Assembly: GCF_910589235.1 (NCBI RefSeq)
Contig: NC_060955.1
Span: 10,188,837 to 10,252,836 of the forward strand
Direction of reading: 5' to 3'
Source: Vespa crabro
Taxonomy: Eukaryota; Arthropoda; Insecta; Hymenoptera; Vespidae
Length of the DNA stretch: 64,000 nucleotides
How positions within the stretch are numbered: position 1 is the first letter of the stretch; each line of letters opens with the position of its first letter. The notes under the pieces were generated by a model. The model worked only from the letters and a program-made list of their open reading frames with translations. It did no database searches and was not told the origin of the DNA. A program made the translations under genes and the position numbers. Positions 10,056 through 24,308 of this stretch are shown here, in pieces.

Positions 10056-13000
10056 TTATATTCTCGTTATATTCTTTATTCTGCATCGATAGAATATAAA
10101 ATCAATGAAATTGAACGAGATTTCAACTTTTCGTTTTTCGACGATACGCGTATATGAGCGAAAAATCTCATATACGAACGAAACAATGTTAAAACTTCGA
10201 TTCCAATATAAAATAGATGTTTGATCTTATGAAATGCAATGTTCTGCATCGATTGGTAACATTTTTCAAACTGTGGCGCAAGTATTACTAAAGATTTCAC
10301 GAAATTAACTTCGCGTATAGCGAAATTCGCGTATATCGATTAAGTTTTTCGATAAAAATCATATGAAAACGCCTATTTAACATAGCAAACACGTTATATT
10401 CTTTTTATATTCTTTATTCTGCATCGATAGAATATAAAATCAATGAAATTGAACGAGATTTCAACTTTTCGTTTTTCGACGAAACACGTATATGAGCGAA
10501 AAATCGTATATACGATGCGAAACAATGTTAAAACTTTGATTCCAATATAAAATAGATGTTTGATCTTATGAAATGCAATGTTCTGAATCGATTGGTAACA
10601 TTTTTCAAACTGTGGCGCAAGTATTACTAAAGATTTCACGAAATTAACTTCGCGTAAAGCGAAATTCGCGTATGTCGGTTAAGTATTTCGATAAAAATCA
10701 TATGAAAACGCCTATTTAAACATAGCAAACACGTTATATTCTTGTTATATTCTTTATTCTGCATCGATAGAATATAAAATCAATGAAATTGGACGAGATT
10801 TCAACTTTTCGTTTTTCGACGATACGCGTATATGAGCGAAAAATCGTATATACGATGCGAAACAATGTTAAAACTTAGATTCCAATATAAAATTGATGTT
10901 TGATCTTATGAAATGCAATGTTCTGCATCGATTGGTATCATTTTTCAAACTGTGGCTCAAGTATTACTAAAGATTTCACGAATTTAACTTCGCGTATAGC
11001 GAAATTCGCGTATGTCGATTAAGTTTTTCGATAAAAATCATATGAAAACGCCTATTTAAACATAGCAAACACGTTATATTCTTGTTATATTCTTTATTCT
11101 TCATCGATAGAATATAAAATGAATGAAATTGAACGAGATTTCAACTTTTCGTTTTTCGACGATACGCGTATATGAGCGAAAAATCTCATATACGAACGAA
11201 ACAATGTTAAAAAATCGATTCCAATATAAAATAGATGTTTGATCTTATGAAATGCAATGTTCTGCATCGATTGGTAACATTTTTCAAACTGTGGCGCAAG
11301 TATTACTAAAGATTTCACGAAATTAACTTCGCGTAAAGCGAAATTCGCGTATGTCGATTAAGTTTTTCGATAAAAATCATATGAAAACGCCTATTTAAAC
11401 ATAGCAAACACGTTATATTCTTGTTATATTCTTTATTCTGCATCGATAGAATATAGAATCAATGAAATTGAACGAGATTTCAACTTTTCGTTTTTCGACG
11501 ATACGCGTATATGAGCGACATATCGTATATACGATGCGAAACAATGTTAAAACTTTGATTCCAATATAAAATAGATGTTTGATCTTATGAAATGCAATGT
11601 TCTGCATCGATTGGTAACATTTTTCAAACTGTGGCGCAAGTATTACAAAAGATTTCACGAATTTAACTTCGCGTATAGCGAAATTCGCGTATGTCGGTTA
11701 AGTTTTTCGATAAAAATCATATGAAAACGACTATTTAAACATAGCAAAAACGTTATTTTCATGTTATATTCTTTATTCTGCATCGATAGAATATAAAATC
11801 AATGAAATTGAACGAGATATCCACTTTTCGTTTTTCGACGATACGCGTATATGAGCGAAAAATCTCATATACGAACGAAACAATGTTAAAACTTCGATTC
11901 CAATATAAAATAGATGTTTGATCTTATGAAATGCAATGTTCTGAATCGATTAGTAACATTTTTCAAACTGTGGCGCAAGTATTACTAAAGATTTCACGAA
12001 ATTAACTTCGCGTATAGCGAAATTCTCGTATGTCGATTAAGTTTTTCGATAAAAATCATATGAAAACGCCTATTTAAACATAGCAAACACGTTATATTCT
12101 TGTTATATTCTTTATTCTGCATCGATAGAATATAAAATCAATGAAATTGAACGAGATATCTACTTTTCGTTTTTCGACGATACGCGTATATGAGCGAAAA
12201 ATCTCATATACGAACGAAACAATGTTAAAACTTCGATTCCAATATAAAATAGATGTTTGATCTTATGAAATGCAATGTTCTGCATCGATTGGTAACATTT
12301 TTCAAACTGTGGCGCAACTATTACTAAAGATTTCACGAAATTAATTTCGCGTATAGCGAAATTCGCGTATGTCGGTTAAGTTTTTCGATAAAAATCATAT
12401 GAAAACGCCTATTTAAACATAGCAAACACGTTATATTCTTGTTATATTCTTTATTCTGCATCGATAGAATATAAAATCAATGAAATTGAACGAGATTTCA
12501 ACTTTTCGTTTTTCGACGATACGCGTATATGAGCGAAAAATCGTATATACGATGCGAAACAATGTTAAAACTTAGATTCCAATATAAAATAGATGTTTGA
12601 TCTTATGAAATGCAATGTTCTGCATCGATTGGTATCATTTTTCAAACTGTGGCTCAAGTATTACTAAAGATTTCACGAATTTAACTTCGCCTATAGCGAA
12701 ATTCGCGTATGTCGATTAAGTTTTTCGATAAAAATCATATGAAAACGCCTATTTAAACATAGCAAACACGTTATATTCTTGTTATATTCTTTATTCTTCA
12801 TCGATAGAATATAAAATCAGTGAAATTGAACGAGATTTCAACTTTTCGTTTTTCGACGATACGCGTATATGAGCGAAAAATCTCATATTCGAACGAAACA
12901 ATGTTAATACTTCGATACCAATATAAAATAGATGTTTGATCTTATGAAATGCAATGTTCTGCATCGATTGGTAACATTTTTCAAACTGTGGCGCAAGTAT

Positions 13001-13234
13001 TACTAAAGATTTCACGAAATTAACTTCGCGTATAGCGAAATTCGCGTATGTCGATTAAGTTTTTCGATAAAAATCATATGAAACGCCTATTTAAACATAG
13101 CAAACACGTTATATTCTTGTTATATTCTTTATTCTGCATCGATAGAATATAAAATCAATGAAATTGAACGAGATTTCAACTTTTCGTTTTTCGACGATAC
13201 GCGTATATGAGCGAAAAATCGTATATACGATGCG
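10056..13234 (+). repeat. Satellite block, diverse monomers 10056-13109
   Basis: Units start at 10056 B, 10394 A, 10734 A, 11074 B, 11413 A, 11753 B, 12092 B, 12431 A, 12771 B and 13109 A. Variants include 'gaaacacgtatatg' with 'gaatcgattgg' (10394), 'gaaattggacg' (10734), 'gttaaaaaatcg' (11074), 'gagcgacatatcg' (11413), 'attctcgtatg' (11753) and 'catattcgaacg' (12771). Neighbours differ more from each other than in the flanking blocks, and I found no close copy of this stretch as a whole elsewhere in the window. Confidence 0.85.
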
Positions 13235-14804
13235 AAACAATGTTAAAACTTTGATTCCAATATAAAATAGATGTTTGATCTTATGAAATGCAATGTTCTG
13301 CATCGATTGGTATCATTTTTCAAACTGTGGCTCAAGTATTACTAAAGATTTCACGAATTTAACTTCGCGTATAGCGAAATTCGCGTATGTCGATTAAGTT
13401 TTTCGATAAAGATCATATGAAAACGCTATTTAAACATAGCAAACACGTTATATTCTTGTTATATTCTTTATTCTGCATCGATAGAATATAAAATCAATGA
13501 AATTGAACGAGATATCTACTTTTCGTTTTTCGACGATACTCGTATATGAGCGAAAAATCTCATATACGAACGAAACAATGTTAAAACTTCGATTCCAATA
13601 TAAAATAGATGTTTGATCTTATGAAATGCAATGTTCTGCATCGATTGGTAACATTTTTCAAACTGTGGCGCAACTATTACTAAAGATTTCACGAAATTAA
13701 CTTCGCGTATAGCGAAATTCGCGTATGTCGGTTAAGTTTTTCGATAAAAATCATATGAAAACGCCTATTTAAACATAGCAAACACGTTATATTCTTGTTA
13801 TATTCTTTATTCTGCATCGATAGAATATAAAATCAATGAAATTGAACGAGATTTCAACTTTTCGTTTTTCGACGATACGCGTATATGAGCGAAAAATCGT
13901 ATATACGATGCGAAACAATGTTAAAACTTTGATTCCAATATAAAATAGATGTTTGATCTTATGAAATGCAATGTTCTGCATCGATTGGTATCATTTTTCA
14001 AACTGTGGCTCAAGTATTACTAAAGATTTCACGAATTTAACTTCGCGTATAGCGAAATTCGCGTATGTCGATTAAGTTTTTCGATAAAGATCATATGAAA
14101 ACGCTATTTAAACATAGCAAACACGTTATATTCTTGTTATATTCTTTATTCTGCATCGATAGAATATAAAATCAATGAAATTGAACGAGAATTCAACTTT
14201 TCGTTTTTCGACTATACGCGTATATGAGCGAAAAATCGTATATACGATGCAAAACAATGTTAAAACTTTGATCCCAATATAAAATAGATGTTTGATCTTA
14301 TGAAATGCAATGTTCTGCATCGATTGGTAACATTTTTCAAACTGTGGAGCAAGTATTACAAAAGATTTCACGAATTTAACTTCGCGTATAGCGAAATTCG
14401 CGTATGTCGATTAAGTTTTTCGATAAAAATCATATGAAAACGACTATTTAAACATAGCAAAAACGTTATTTTCATGTTATATTCTTTATTCTTCATCGAT
14501 AGAATATAAAATCAATGAAATTGAACGAGATATCAACTTTTCGTTTTTCGACGATACGCGTATATGAGCGAAAAATCTCATATACGAACGAAACAATGTT
14601 AAAACTTCGATTCCAATATAAAATAGATGTTTGATCTTATGAAATGCAATGTTCTGCATCGATTGGTAACATTTTTCAAACTGTGGCGCAAGTATTACTA
14701 AAGATTTCACGAAATTAACTTCGCGTATAGCGAAATTCGCGTATGTCGATTAAGTTTTTCGATAAAAATCATATGAAAACGCCTATTTAAACATAGCAAA
14801 CACG
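13235..14804 (+). repeat. Copy of the left window edge (offset 13234 bp)
   Basis: From 'aaacaatgtt' at 13235 onward the sequence follows 1 to about 1570. It includes 'cgataaagatc', the short 'aaaacgctattt', 'gatactcgta' in the B unit at 13448, the A unit at 13787, 'cgactatacg', 'gatgcaaaac', 'gatccc' and 'tggagcaag' in the A unit at 14126, and 'gttattttcatg' in the B unit at 14466. The shift equals 39 monomers. A private difference is 'gagaattcaac' in unit 14126. The following unit (14805) is B whereas 1571 is A, so the copy ends there. Confidence 0.88.
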
Positions 14805-17800
14805 TTATATTCTTGTTATATTCTTTATTCTTCATCGATAGAATATAAAATCAATGAAATTGAACGAGATTTCAACTTTTCGTTTTTCGACGATACGCGT
14901 ATATGAGCGAAAAATCTCATATTCGAACGAAACAATGTTAAAACTTCGATACCAATATAAAATAGATGTTTGATCTTATGAAATGCAATGTTCTGCATCG
15001 ATTGGTAACATTTTTCAAACTGTGGCGCAAGTATTACTAAAGATTTCACGAAATTAACTTCGCGTATAGCGAAATTCGCGTATGTCGATTAAGTTATCGA
15101 TAAAAATCATATGAAACGCCTATTTAAACATAGCAAAAACGTTATATTCTTGTTATATTCTTTATTCTGCATCGATAGAATATAAAATCAATGAAATTGA
15201 ACGAGATTTCAACTTTTCGTTTTTCGACGATACGCGTATATGAGCGAAAAATCGTATATACGATGCGAAACAATGTTAAAACTTTGATTCCAATATAAAA
15301 TAGATGTTTGATCTTATGAAATGCAATGTTCTGCATCGATTGGTAACCTTTTTTAAACTGTGGCGCAAGTATTACAAAAGATTTCACGAAATTAACTTCG
15401 CGTATAGCGAAATTCGCGTATGTCGATTAAGTTTTTCGATAAAAATCAAATGAAAACGCCTATTTAAACATAGCAAACACGTTATATTCTTGTTATATTC
15501 TTTATTCTGCATCGATAGAATATAAAATCAATGAAATTGAACGAGATATCTACTTTTCGTTTTTCGACGATACGCGTATATGAGCGAAAAATCTCATATA
15601 CGAACGAAACAATGTTAAAACTTCGATTCCAATATAAAATAGATGTTTGATCTTATGAAATGCAATGTTCTGCATCGATTGGTAACATTTTTCAAACTCT
15701 GGCGCAACTATTACTAAAGATTTCACGAAATTAACTTCGCGTATAGCGAAATTCGCGTATGTCGATTAAGTTTTTCGATAAAAATCATATGAAAACGCCT
15801 ATTTAAAAATAGCAAACACGTTATATTCTTGTTATATTCTTTATTCTTCATCGATAGAATATAAAATCAATGAAATTGAACGAGATTTCAACTTTTCGTT
15901 TTTCGACGATACGCGTATATAAGCGAAAAATCTCATATTCGAACGAAACAATGTTAAAACTTCGATACCAATATAAAATAGATGTTTGATCTTATGAAAT
16001 GCAATGTTCTGCATCGATTGGTAACATTTTTCAAACTGTGGCGCAAGTATTACTAAAGATTTCACGAAATTAACTTCGCGTATAGCGAAATTCGGGTATG
16101 TCGATTAAGTTTTTCGATAAAAATCATATGAAAACGACTATTTAAACATAGCAAAAACGTTATTTTCTTGTTATATTCTTTATTCTGCATCGATTGAATA
16201 TAAAATCAATGAAATTGAACGAGATTTCAACTTTTCGTTTTTCGACGATACGCGTATATGAGCGAAAAATCGTATATACGATGCGAAACAATGTTAAAAC
16301 TTTGATTCCAATATAAAATAAATGTTTGATCTTATGAAATGCAATGTTCTGCATCGATTGGTAACATTTTTCAAACTGTGGCGCAAGTATTACAAAAGAT
16401 TTCACGAAATTAACTTCGCGTATAGCGAAATTCGCGTATGTCGATTAAGTTTTTCGATAAAAATCATATGAAAACGCCTATTTAAACATAGCAAACACGT
16501 TATATTCTTGTTATATTCTTTATTCTGCATCGATAGAATATAAAATCAATGAAATTGAACGAGATTTCAACTTTTCGTTTTTCGACGATACGCGTATACG
16601 AGCGAAAAATCGTATATACGATGCGAAACAATGTTAAAACTTTGATTCCAATATAAAATAGATGTTTGATCTTATGAAATGCAATGTTCTGCATCGATTG
16701 GTAACATTTTTCAAACTGTGGCGCAAGTATTACAAAAGATTTCACGAATTTAACTTCGCGTATAGCGAAATTCGCGTATGTCGATTAAGTTTTTCGATAA
16801 AAATCATATGAAAACGACTATTTAAACATAGCAAAAACGTTATTTTCTTGTTATATTCTTTATTCTTCATCGATAGAATATAAAATCAATGAAATTGAAC
16901 GAGATATCAACTTTTCGTTTTTCGACGATACGCGTATATGAGCGAAAAATCTCATATACGAACGAAACAATGTTAAAACTTCGATTCCAATATAAAATAG
17001 ATGTTTGATCTTATGAAATGCAATGTTCTGCATCGATTGGTAACATTTTTCAAACTGTGGCGCAAGTATTACTAAAGATTTCACGAAATTAACTTCGCGT
17101 AAAGCGAAATTCGCGTATGTCGATTAAGTTTTTCGATAAAAATCATATGAAAACGCCTATTTAAACATAGCAAACACGTTATATTCTTGTTATATTCTTT
17201 ATTCTGCATCGATAGAATATAAAATCAATGAAATTGAACGAGATTTCAACTTTTCGTTTTTCGACGATACGCGTATATGAGCGAAAAATCGTATATACGA
17301 TGCGAAACAATGTTAAAACTTTGATTCCAATATAAAATAGATGTTCGATCTTATGAAATGCAATGTTCTGCATCGATTGGTAACATTTTTCAAACTGTGG
17401 CGCAAGTATTACAAAAGATTTCACGATTTTAACTTCGCGTATAGCGAAATTCGCGTATTTCGATTAAGTTTTTCGATAAAAATCATATGAAAACGACTAT
17501 TTAAACATAGCAAAAACGTTATTTTCATGTTATATTCTTATTCTTCATCGATAGAATATAAAATCAATGAAATTGAACGAGATTTCAACTTTTCGTTTTT
17601 CGACGATACGCGTATATGAGCGAAAAATCTCATATTCGAACGAAACAATGTTAAAACTTCGATACCAATATAAAATAGATGTTTGATCTTATGAAATGCA
17701 ATGTTCTGCATCGATTGGTAACATTTTTCAAACTGTGGCGCAAGTATTACTAAAGATTTCACGAAATTAACTTCGCGTATAGCGAAATTCGGGTATGTCG

Positions 17801-18536
17801 ATTAAGTTTTTCGATAAAAATCATATGAAAACGACTATTTAAACATAGCAAAAACGTTATTTTCTTGTTATATTCTTTATTCTGCATCGATAGAATATAA
17901 AATCAATGAAATTGAACGAGATTTCAACTTTTCGTTTTTCGACGATATGCGTATATGAGCGAAAAATCGTATATACGATGCGAAACAATGTTAAAACTTT
18001 GATTCCAATATTAAATAAATGTTTGATCTTATGAAATGCAATGTTCTGCATCGATTGGTAACATTTTTCAAACTGTGGCGCAAGTATTACAAAAGATTTC
18101 ACGAAATTAACTTCGCGTATAGCGAAATTCGCGTATGTCGATTAAGTTTTTCGATAAAAATCATATGAAAACGCCTATTTAAACATAGCAAACACGTTAT
18201 ATTCTTGTTATATTCTTTATTCTGCATCGATAGAATATAAAATCAATGAAATTGAACGAGATTTCAACTTTTCGTTTTTCGACGATACGCGTATATGAGC
18301 GAAAAATCGTATATACGATGCGAAACAATGTTAAAACTTTGATTCCAATATAAAATAGATGTTTGATCTTATGAAATGCAATGTTCTGCATCGATTGGTA
18401 ACATTTTTCAAACTGTGGCGCAAGTATTACAAAAGATTTCACGAATTTAACTTCGCGTAAAGCGAAATTCGCGTATGTCGATTAAGTTTTTCGATAAAAA
18501 TCATATGAAAACGACTATTTAAACATAGCAAAAACG
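14805..18536 (+). repeat. Satellite block with 'catattcg' B variants
   Basis: Units start at 14805 B, 15142 A, 15482 B, 15821 B, 16160 A, 16500 A, 16840 B, 17179 A, 17519 B, 17857 A and 18197 A. The B units at 14805, 15821 and 17519 (and 12771 to the left) share 'ctcatattcg', which weakens the type B dyad; 15821 also has 'gtatataagcg'. Unit 14805 is only 337 bp, with 'aagttatcgata' for 'aagtttttcgata'. Unit 17519 lacks one T ('ttcttattcttc'). Units 16160 and 17857 have 'ataaatgtttgatc'. 'attcgggtatg' follows 15821 and 17519, linking these two unit pairs. Confidence 0.87.
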
Positions 18537-20574
18537 TTATTTTCTTGTTATATTCTTTATTCTTCATCGATAGAATATAAAATCAAAGAAATTGAACGAG
18601 ATTTCAACTTTTCGTTTTTCGACGATACGCGTATATGAGCGAAAAATCGTATATACGATGCGAAACAATGTTAAAACTTTGATTCCAATATTAAATAAAT
18701 GTTTAATCTTATGAAATGCAATGTTCTGCATCGATTGGTAACATTTTTCTAACTGTGGCGCAAGTATTACAAAAGATTTCACGAAATTAACTTCGCGTAT
18801 AGCGAAATTCGCGTATGTCGATTAAGTTTTTCGATAAAAATCATATGAAAACGCCTATTTAAACATAGCAAACACGTTATATTCTTGTTATATTCTTTAT
18901 TCTGCATCGATAGAATATAAAATCAATGAAATTGAACGAGATTTCAACTTTTCGTTTTTCGACGATACGCGTATATGAGCGAAAAATCGTATATACGATG
19001 CGAAACAATGTTAAAACTTTGATTCCAATATAAAATAGATGTTTGATCTTATGAAATGCAATGTTCTGCATCGATTGGTAACATTTCTCAAACTGTGGCG
19101 CAAGTATTACTAAAGATTTCACGAATTTAACTTCGCGTATAGCGAAATTCGCGTATGTCGATTAAGTTTTTCGATAAAAATCATATGAAAACGACTATTT
19201 AAACATAGCAAAAACGTTATTTTCTTGTTATATTCTTTATTCTTCATCGATAGAATATAAAATCAATGAAATTGAACGAGATATCAACTTTTCGTTTTTC
19301 GACGATACGCGTATATGAGCGAAAAATCTCATATACGAACGAAACAATGTTAAAACTTCGATTCCAATATAAAATAGATGTTTGATCTTATGAAATGCAA
19401 TGTTCTGCATCGATTGGTAACATTTTTCAAACTGTGGCGCAAGTATTACTAAAGATTTCACGAAATTAACTTCGCGTAAAGCGAAATTCGCGTATGTCGA
19501 TTAAGTTTTTCGATAAAAATCATATGAAAACGCCTATTTAAACATAGCAAACACGTTATTTTCTTGTTATATTCTTTATTCTTCATCGATAGAATATAAA
19601 ATCAAAGAAATTGAACGAGTTTTCAACTTTTCGTTTTTCGACGATACGCGTATATGAGCGAAAAATCGTATATACGATGCGAAACAATGTTAAAACTTTG
19701 ATTCCAATATTAAATAAATGTTTAATCTTATGAAATGCAATGTTCTGCATCGATTGGTAACATTTTTCTAACTGTGGCGCAAGTATTACAAAAGATTTCA
19801 CGAAATTAACTTCGCGTATAGCGAAATTCGCGTATGTCGATTAAGTTTTTCGATAAAAATCATATGAAAACGCCTATTTAAACATAGCAAACACGTTATA
19901 TTCTTGTTATATTCTTTATTCTGCATCGATAGAATATAAAATCAATGAAATTGAACGAGATTTCAACTTTTCGTTTTTCGACGATACGCGTATATGAGCG
20001 AAAAATCGTATATACGATGCGAAACAATGTTAAAACTTTGATTCCAATATAAAATAGATGTTTGATCTTATGAAATGCAATGTTCTGCATCGATTGGTAA
20101 CATTTCTCAAACTGTGGCGCAAGTATTACAAAAGATTTCACGAATTTAACTTCGCGTATAGCGAAATTCGCGTATGTCGATTAAGTTTTTCGATAAAAAT
20201 CATATGAAAACGACTATTTAAACATAGCAAAAACGTTATTTTCTTGTTATATTCTTTATTCTTCATCGATAGAATATAAAATCAATGAAATTGAACGAGA
20301 TATCAACTTTTCGTTTTTCGACGATACGCGTATATGAGCGAAAAATCTCATATACGAACGAAACAATGTTAAAACTTCGATTCCAATATAAAATAGATGT
20401 TTGATCTTATGAAATGCAATGTTCTGCATCGATTGGTAACATTTTTCAAACTGTGGCGCAAGTATTACTAAAGATTTCACGAAATTAACTTCGCGTAAAG
20501 CGAAATTCGCGTATGTCGATTAAGTTTTTCGATAAAAATCATATGAAAACGCCTATTTAAACATAGCAAACACG
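18537..20574 (+). repeat. Tandemly doubled trimer (18537-19555 / 19556-20574)
   Basis: Units 18537 A, 18877 A, 19217 B match 19556 A, 19896 A, 20236 B at 1019-bp offset. Shared rare variants are 'aaatcaaagaaattg', 'attaaataaatg', 'gtttaatctt' and 'ttttctaactg' in the first unit, 'acatttctcaaac' in the second, and 'cgtaaagcg' in the third. Differences are few, for example 'gagttttcaac' at 19617 against 'gagatttcaac'. The first unit is itself related to 17857 ('attaaataaatg'). Confidence 0.9.
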
Positions 20575-22950
20575 TTATATTCTTGTTATATTCTTTATTC
20601 TGCATCGATAGAATATAAAATCAATGAAATTGAACGAGATTTCAACTTTTCGTTTTTCGACGATACGCGTATATGAGCGAAAAATCTCATATACGAACGA
20701 AACAATGTTAAAACTTCGATTCCAATATAAAATAGATGTTTGATCTTATGAAATGCAATGTTCTGCATCGATTGGTAACATTTTTCAAACTGTGGCGCAA
20801 GTATTACTAAAGATTTCACGAAATTAACTTCGCGTAAAGCGAAATTCGCGTATGTCGATTAAGTTTTTCGATAAAAATCATATGAAAACGCCTATTTAAA
20901 CATAGCAAACACGTTATATTCTTGTTATATTCTTTATTCTGCATCGATAGAATATAAAATCAATGAAATTGAACGAGATATCTACTTTTCGTTTTTCGAC
21001 GATACGCGTATATGAGCGAAAAATCTCATATACGAACGAAACAATGTTAAAACTTCGATTCCAATATAAAATAGATGTTTGATCTTATGAAATGCAATGT
21101 TCTGCATCGATTGGTAACATTTTTCAAACTGTGGCGCAAGTATTACAAAAGATTTCACGAATTTAACTTCGCGTATTGCGAAATTCTGCGTATGTCGATT
21201 AAGTTTTTCGATAAAAATCATATGAAAACGACTATTTAAACATAGCAAAAACGTTATTTTCTTGTTATATTCTTTATTCTTCATCGATAGAATATAAAAT
21301 CAATGAAATTGAACGAGATATCAACTTTTCGTTTTTCGACGATACGCGATTATGAGCGAAAAATCTCATATACGAACGAAACAATGTTAAAACTTCGATT
21401 CCAATATAAAATAGATGTTTGATCTTATGACATGCAATGTTCTGCATCGATTGGTAACATTTTTCAAACTGTGGCGCAAGTATTACTAAAGATTTCACGA
21501 AATTAACTTCGCGTATAGCGAAATTCGCGTATGTCGATTAAGTTTTTCGATAAAAATCATATGAAAACGCCTATTTAAACATAGCAAACACGTTATATTC
21601 TTGTTATATTCTTTATTCTGCATCGATAGAATATAAAATCAATGAAATTGAACGAGATTTCAACTTTTCGTTTTTCGACGATACGCGTATATGAGCGAAA
21701 AATCTCATATACGAACGAAACAATGTTAAAACTTCGATTCCAATATAAAATAGATGTTTGATCTTATGAAATGCAATGTTCTGCATCGATTGGTAACATT
21801 TTTCAAACTGTGGCGCAAGTATTACTAAAGATTTCACGAAATTAACTTCGCGTAAAGCGAAATTCGCGTATGTCGATTAAGTTTTTCGATAAAAATCATA
21901 TGAAAACGCCTATTTAAACATAGCAAACACGTTATATTCTTGTTATATTCTTTATTCTGCATCGATAGAATATAAAATCAATGAAATTGAACGAGATTTC
22001 AACTTTTCGTTTTTCGACGAAACGCGTATATGAGCGAAAAATCGTATATACGATGCGAAACAATGTTAAAACTTTGATTCCAATATAAAATAGATGTTTG
22101 ATCTTATGAAATGCAATGTTCTGAATCGATTGGTAACATTTTTCAAACTGTGGCGCAAGTATTACTAAAGATTTCACGAAATTAACTTCGCGTATAGCGA
22201 AATTCGCGTATGTCGATTAAGTTTTTCGATAAAAATCATATGAAAACGCCTAATTAAACATAGCAAACACGTTATATTCTTGTTATATTCTTTATTCTGC
22301 ATCGATAGAATATAAAATCAATGAAATTGAACGAGATATCTACTTTTCGTTTTTCGACGATACGCGTATATGAGCGAAAAATCTCATATACGAACGAAAC
22401 AATGTTAAAACTTCGATTCCAATATAAAATAGATGTTTGATCTTATGAAATGCAATGTTCTGCATCGATTGGTAACATTTTTCAAACTGTGGCGCAACTA
22501 TTACTAAAGATTTCACGAAATTAACTTCGCGTATAGCGAAATTCGCGTATGTCGGTTAAGTTTTTCGATAAAAATCATATGAAAACGCCTATTTAAACAT
22601 AGCAAACACGTTATATTCTTGTTATATTCTTTATTCTGCATCGATAGAATATAAAATCAATGAAATTGAACGAGATTTCACCTTTTCGTTTTTCGACGAT
22701 ACGCGTATATGAGCGAAAAATCTCATATACGAACGAAACAATGTTAAAACTTCGATTCCAATATAAAATAGATGTTTGATCTTATGAAATGCAATGTTCT
22801 GCATCGATTGGAAACATTTTTCAAACTGTGGAGCAAGTATTACAAAAGATTTCACGAATTTAACTTCGCGTATTGCGAAATTCTGCGTATGTCGATTAAG
22901 TTTTTCGATAAAAATCATATGAAAACGACTATTTAAACATAGCAAAAACG
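20575..22950 (+). repeat. Satellite block with +1 insertion variants
   Basis: Units start at 20575 B, 20914 B, 21254 B, 21593 B, 21932 A, 22272 B and 22611 B. Units 20575 and 21593 are close copies (1018-bp offset). Units 20914 and 22611 carry 'cgtattgcg' followed by 'ttctgcgtatg', a one-base insertion. Unit 21254 has 'gcgattatgag' and 'gacatgcaatg'. Unit 21932 has 'gaaacgcg' with 'gaatcgattgg' and is followed by 'cctaattaaac'. Units 21932-22950 are copied at 34491-35508, and 21254-21592 at 35509-35847. Confidence 0.88.
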
Positions 22951-22981
22951 TTATTTTCTTGTTATATTCTTTATTCTTCAT
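22631..22981 (-). other. Longest monomer-spanning open frame (116 codons), not called a gene
   Basis: On the minus strand an open frame crosses from one satellite unit into the next. The one-base insertion 'ttctgcgtatg' near 22883 joins the usual 74-codon frame to upstream sequence. The same join gives the copies at 35189-35539 and 20982-21284 (minus strand). The predicted peptide has a hydrophobic isoleucine/leucine/phenylalanine stretch, as expected from translating AT-rich repeats. I see no recognisable domain or independent coding evidence. Confidence 0.8.
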
Positions 22982-24308
22982 CGATAGAATATAAAATCAA
23001 TGAAATTGAACGAGATATCAACTTTTCGTTTTTCGACGATACGCGTATATGAGCGAAAAATCTCATATACGAACGAAACAATGTTAAAACTTCGATACCA
23101 ATATAAAATAGATGTTTGATCTTATGGAATGCAATGTTCTGCATCGATTGGTATCATTTTTCAAACTGTGGCGCAAGTATTACTAAAGATTTCACGAAAT
23201 TAACTTCGCGTATAGCGAAATTCGCGTATGTCGGTTAAGTTTTTCGATAAAAATCATATGAAAACGCCTATTTAAACATAGCAAACACGTTATATTCTTG
23301 TTATATTCTTTATTCTGCATCGATAGAATATAAAATCAATGAAATTGAACGAGATTTAAACTTTTCGTTTTTCGACGATACGCTTATATGAGCGAAAAAT
23401 CGTATATACAATGCGAAACAATGTTAAAACTTTGATTCCAATATAAAATAGAAGTTTGATCTTATGAAATGCAATGTTCTGCATCGATTGGTATCATTTT
23501 TCAAACTGTGGTTCAAGTATTACTAAAGATTTCACGAATTTAACTTCGCGTATAGCGAAATTCGCGTATGTCGATTAAGTTTTTCGATATAAATCATATG
23601 AAAACACCTATTTATACATAGCAAACACGTTATATTCTTGTTATATTCTTTATTCTGCATCGATAGAATATAAAATCAATGAAATTGAACGAGATTTCAA
23701 CTTTTCGTTTTTCGACGATACGCGTATATGAGCGAAAAATCGTATATACGATGCGAAACAATGTTAAAACTTTGATGCCAATATAAAATAGATGTTTGAT
23801 CTTATGAAATGCAATGTTCTGCATCGATTGGTAACATTTTTCAAACTGTGGCGCAAGTATTACATAAGATTTCACGAATTTAACTTCGCGTATAGCGAAA
23901 TTCGCGTATGTCGATAAAGTTTTTCGATAAAAATCATATGAAAACGACTATTTAAACATAGCAAAAACGTTATTTTCATGTTATATTCTTTATTCTTCAT
24001 CGATAGAATATAAAATCAATGAAATTGAACGAGATATCAACTTTTCGTTTTTCGACGATACGCGTATATGAGCGAAAAATCTCATATACGAACGAAACAA
24101 TGTTAAAACTTCGATTCCAATATAAAATAGATGTATGATCTTATGAAATGCAATGTTCTGCATCGATTGGTAACATTTTTCAAACTGTGGCGCAAGTATT
24201 ACTAAAGATTTCACGAAATTAACTTCGCGTATAGCGAAATTCGCGTATGTCGATTAAGTTTTTCGATAAAAATCATATGAAAACGCCTATTTAAACATAG
24301 CAAACACG
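22951..24308 (+). repeat. Four-monomer segment, copy 1 (partner at 28722)
   Basis: Units start at 22951 B, 23290 A, 23630 A and 23970 B. Markers are 'cttatggaatg' with 'ggtatcattt' in the first, 'gatttaaac' and 'acgcttatatg' and 'ggttcaag' in the second, the upstream 'gaaaacacc', and 'tacataagattt' in the third. The same set appears at 28722-30079, 5771 bp or 17 units away. Differences include 'cgtatataca' at 23401 against 'cgtatataaa' at 29173, and 'atgtatgatc' only in 23970. Confidence 0.88.
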
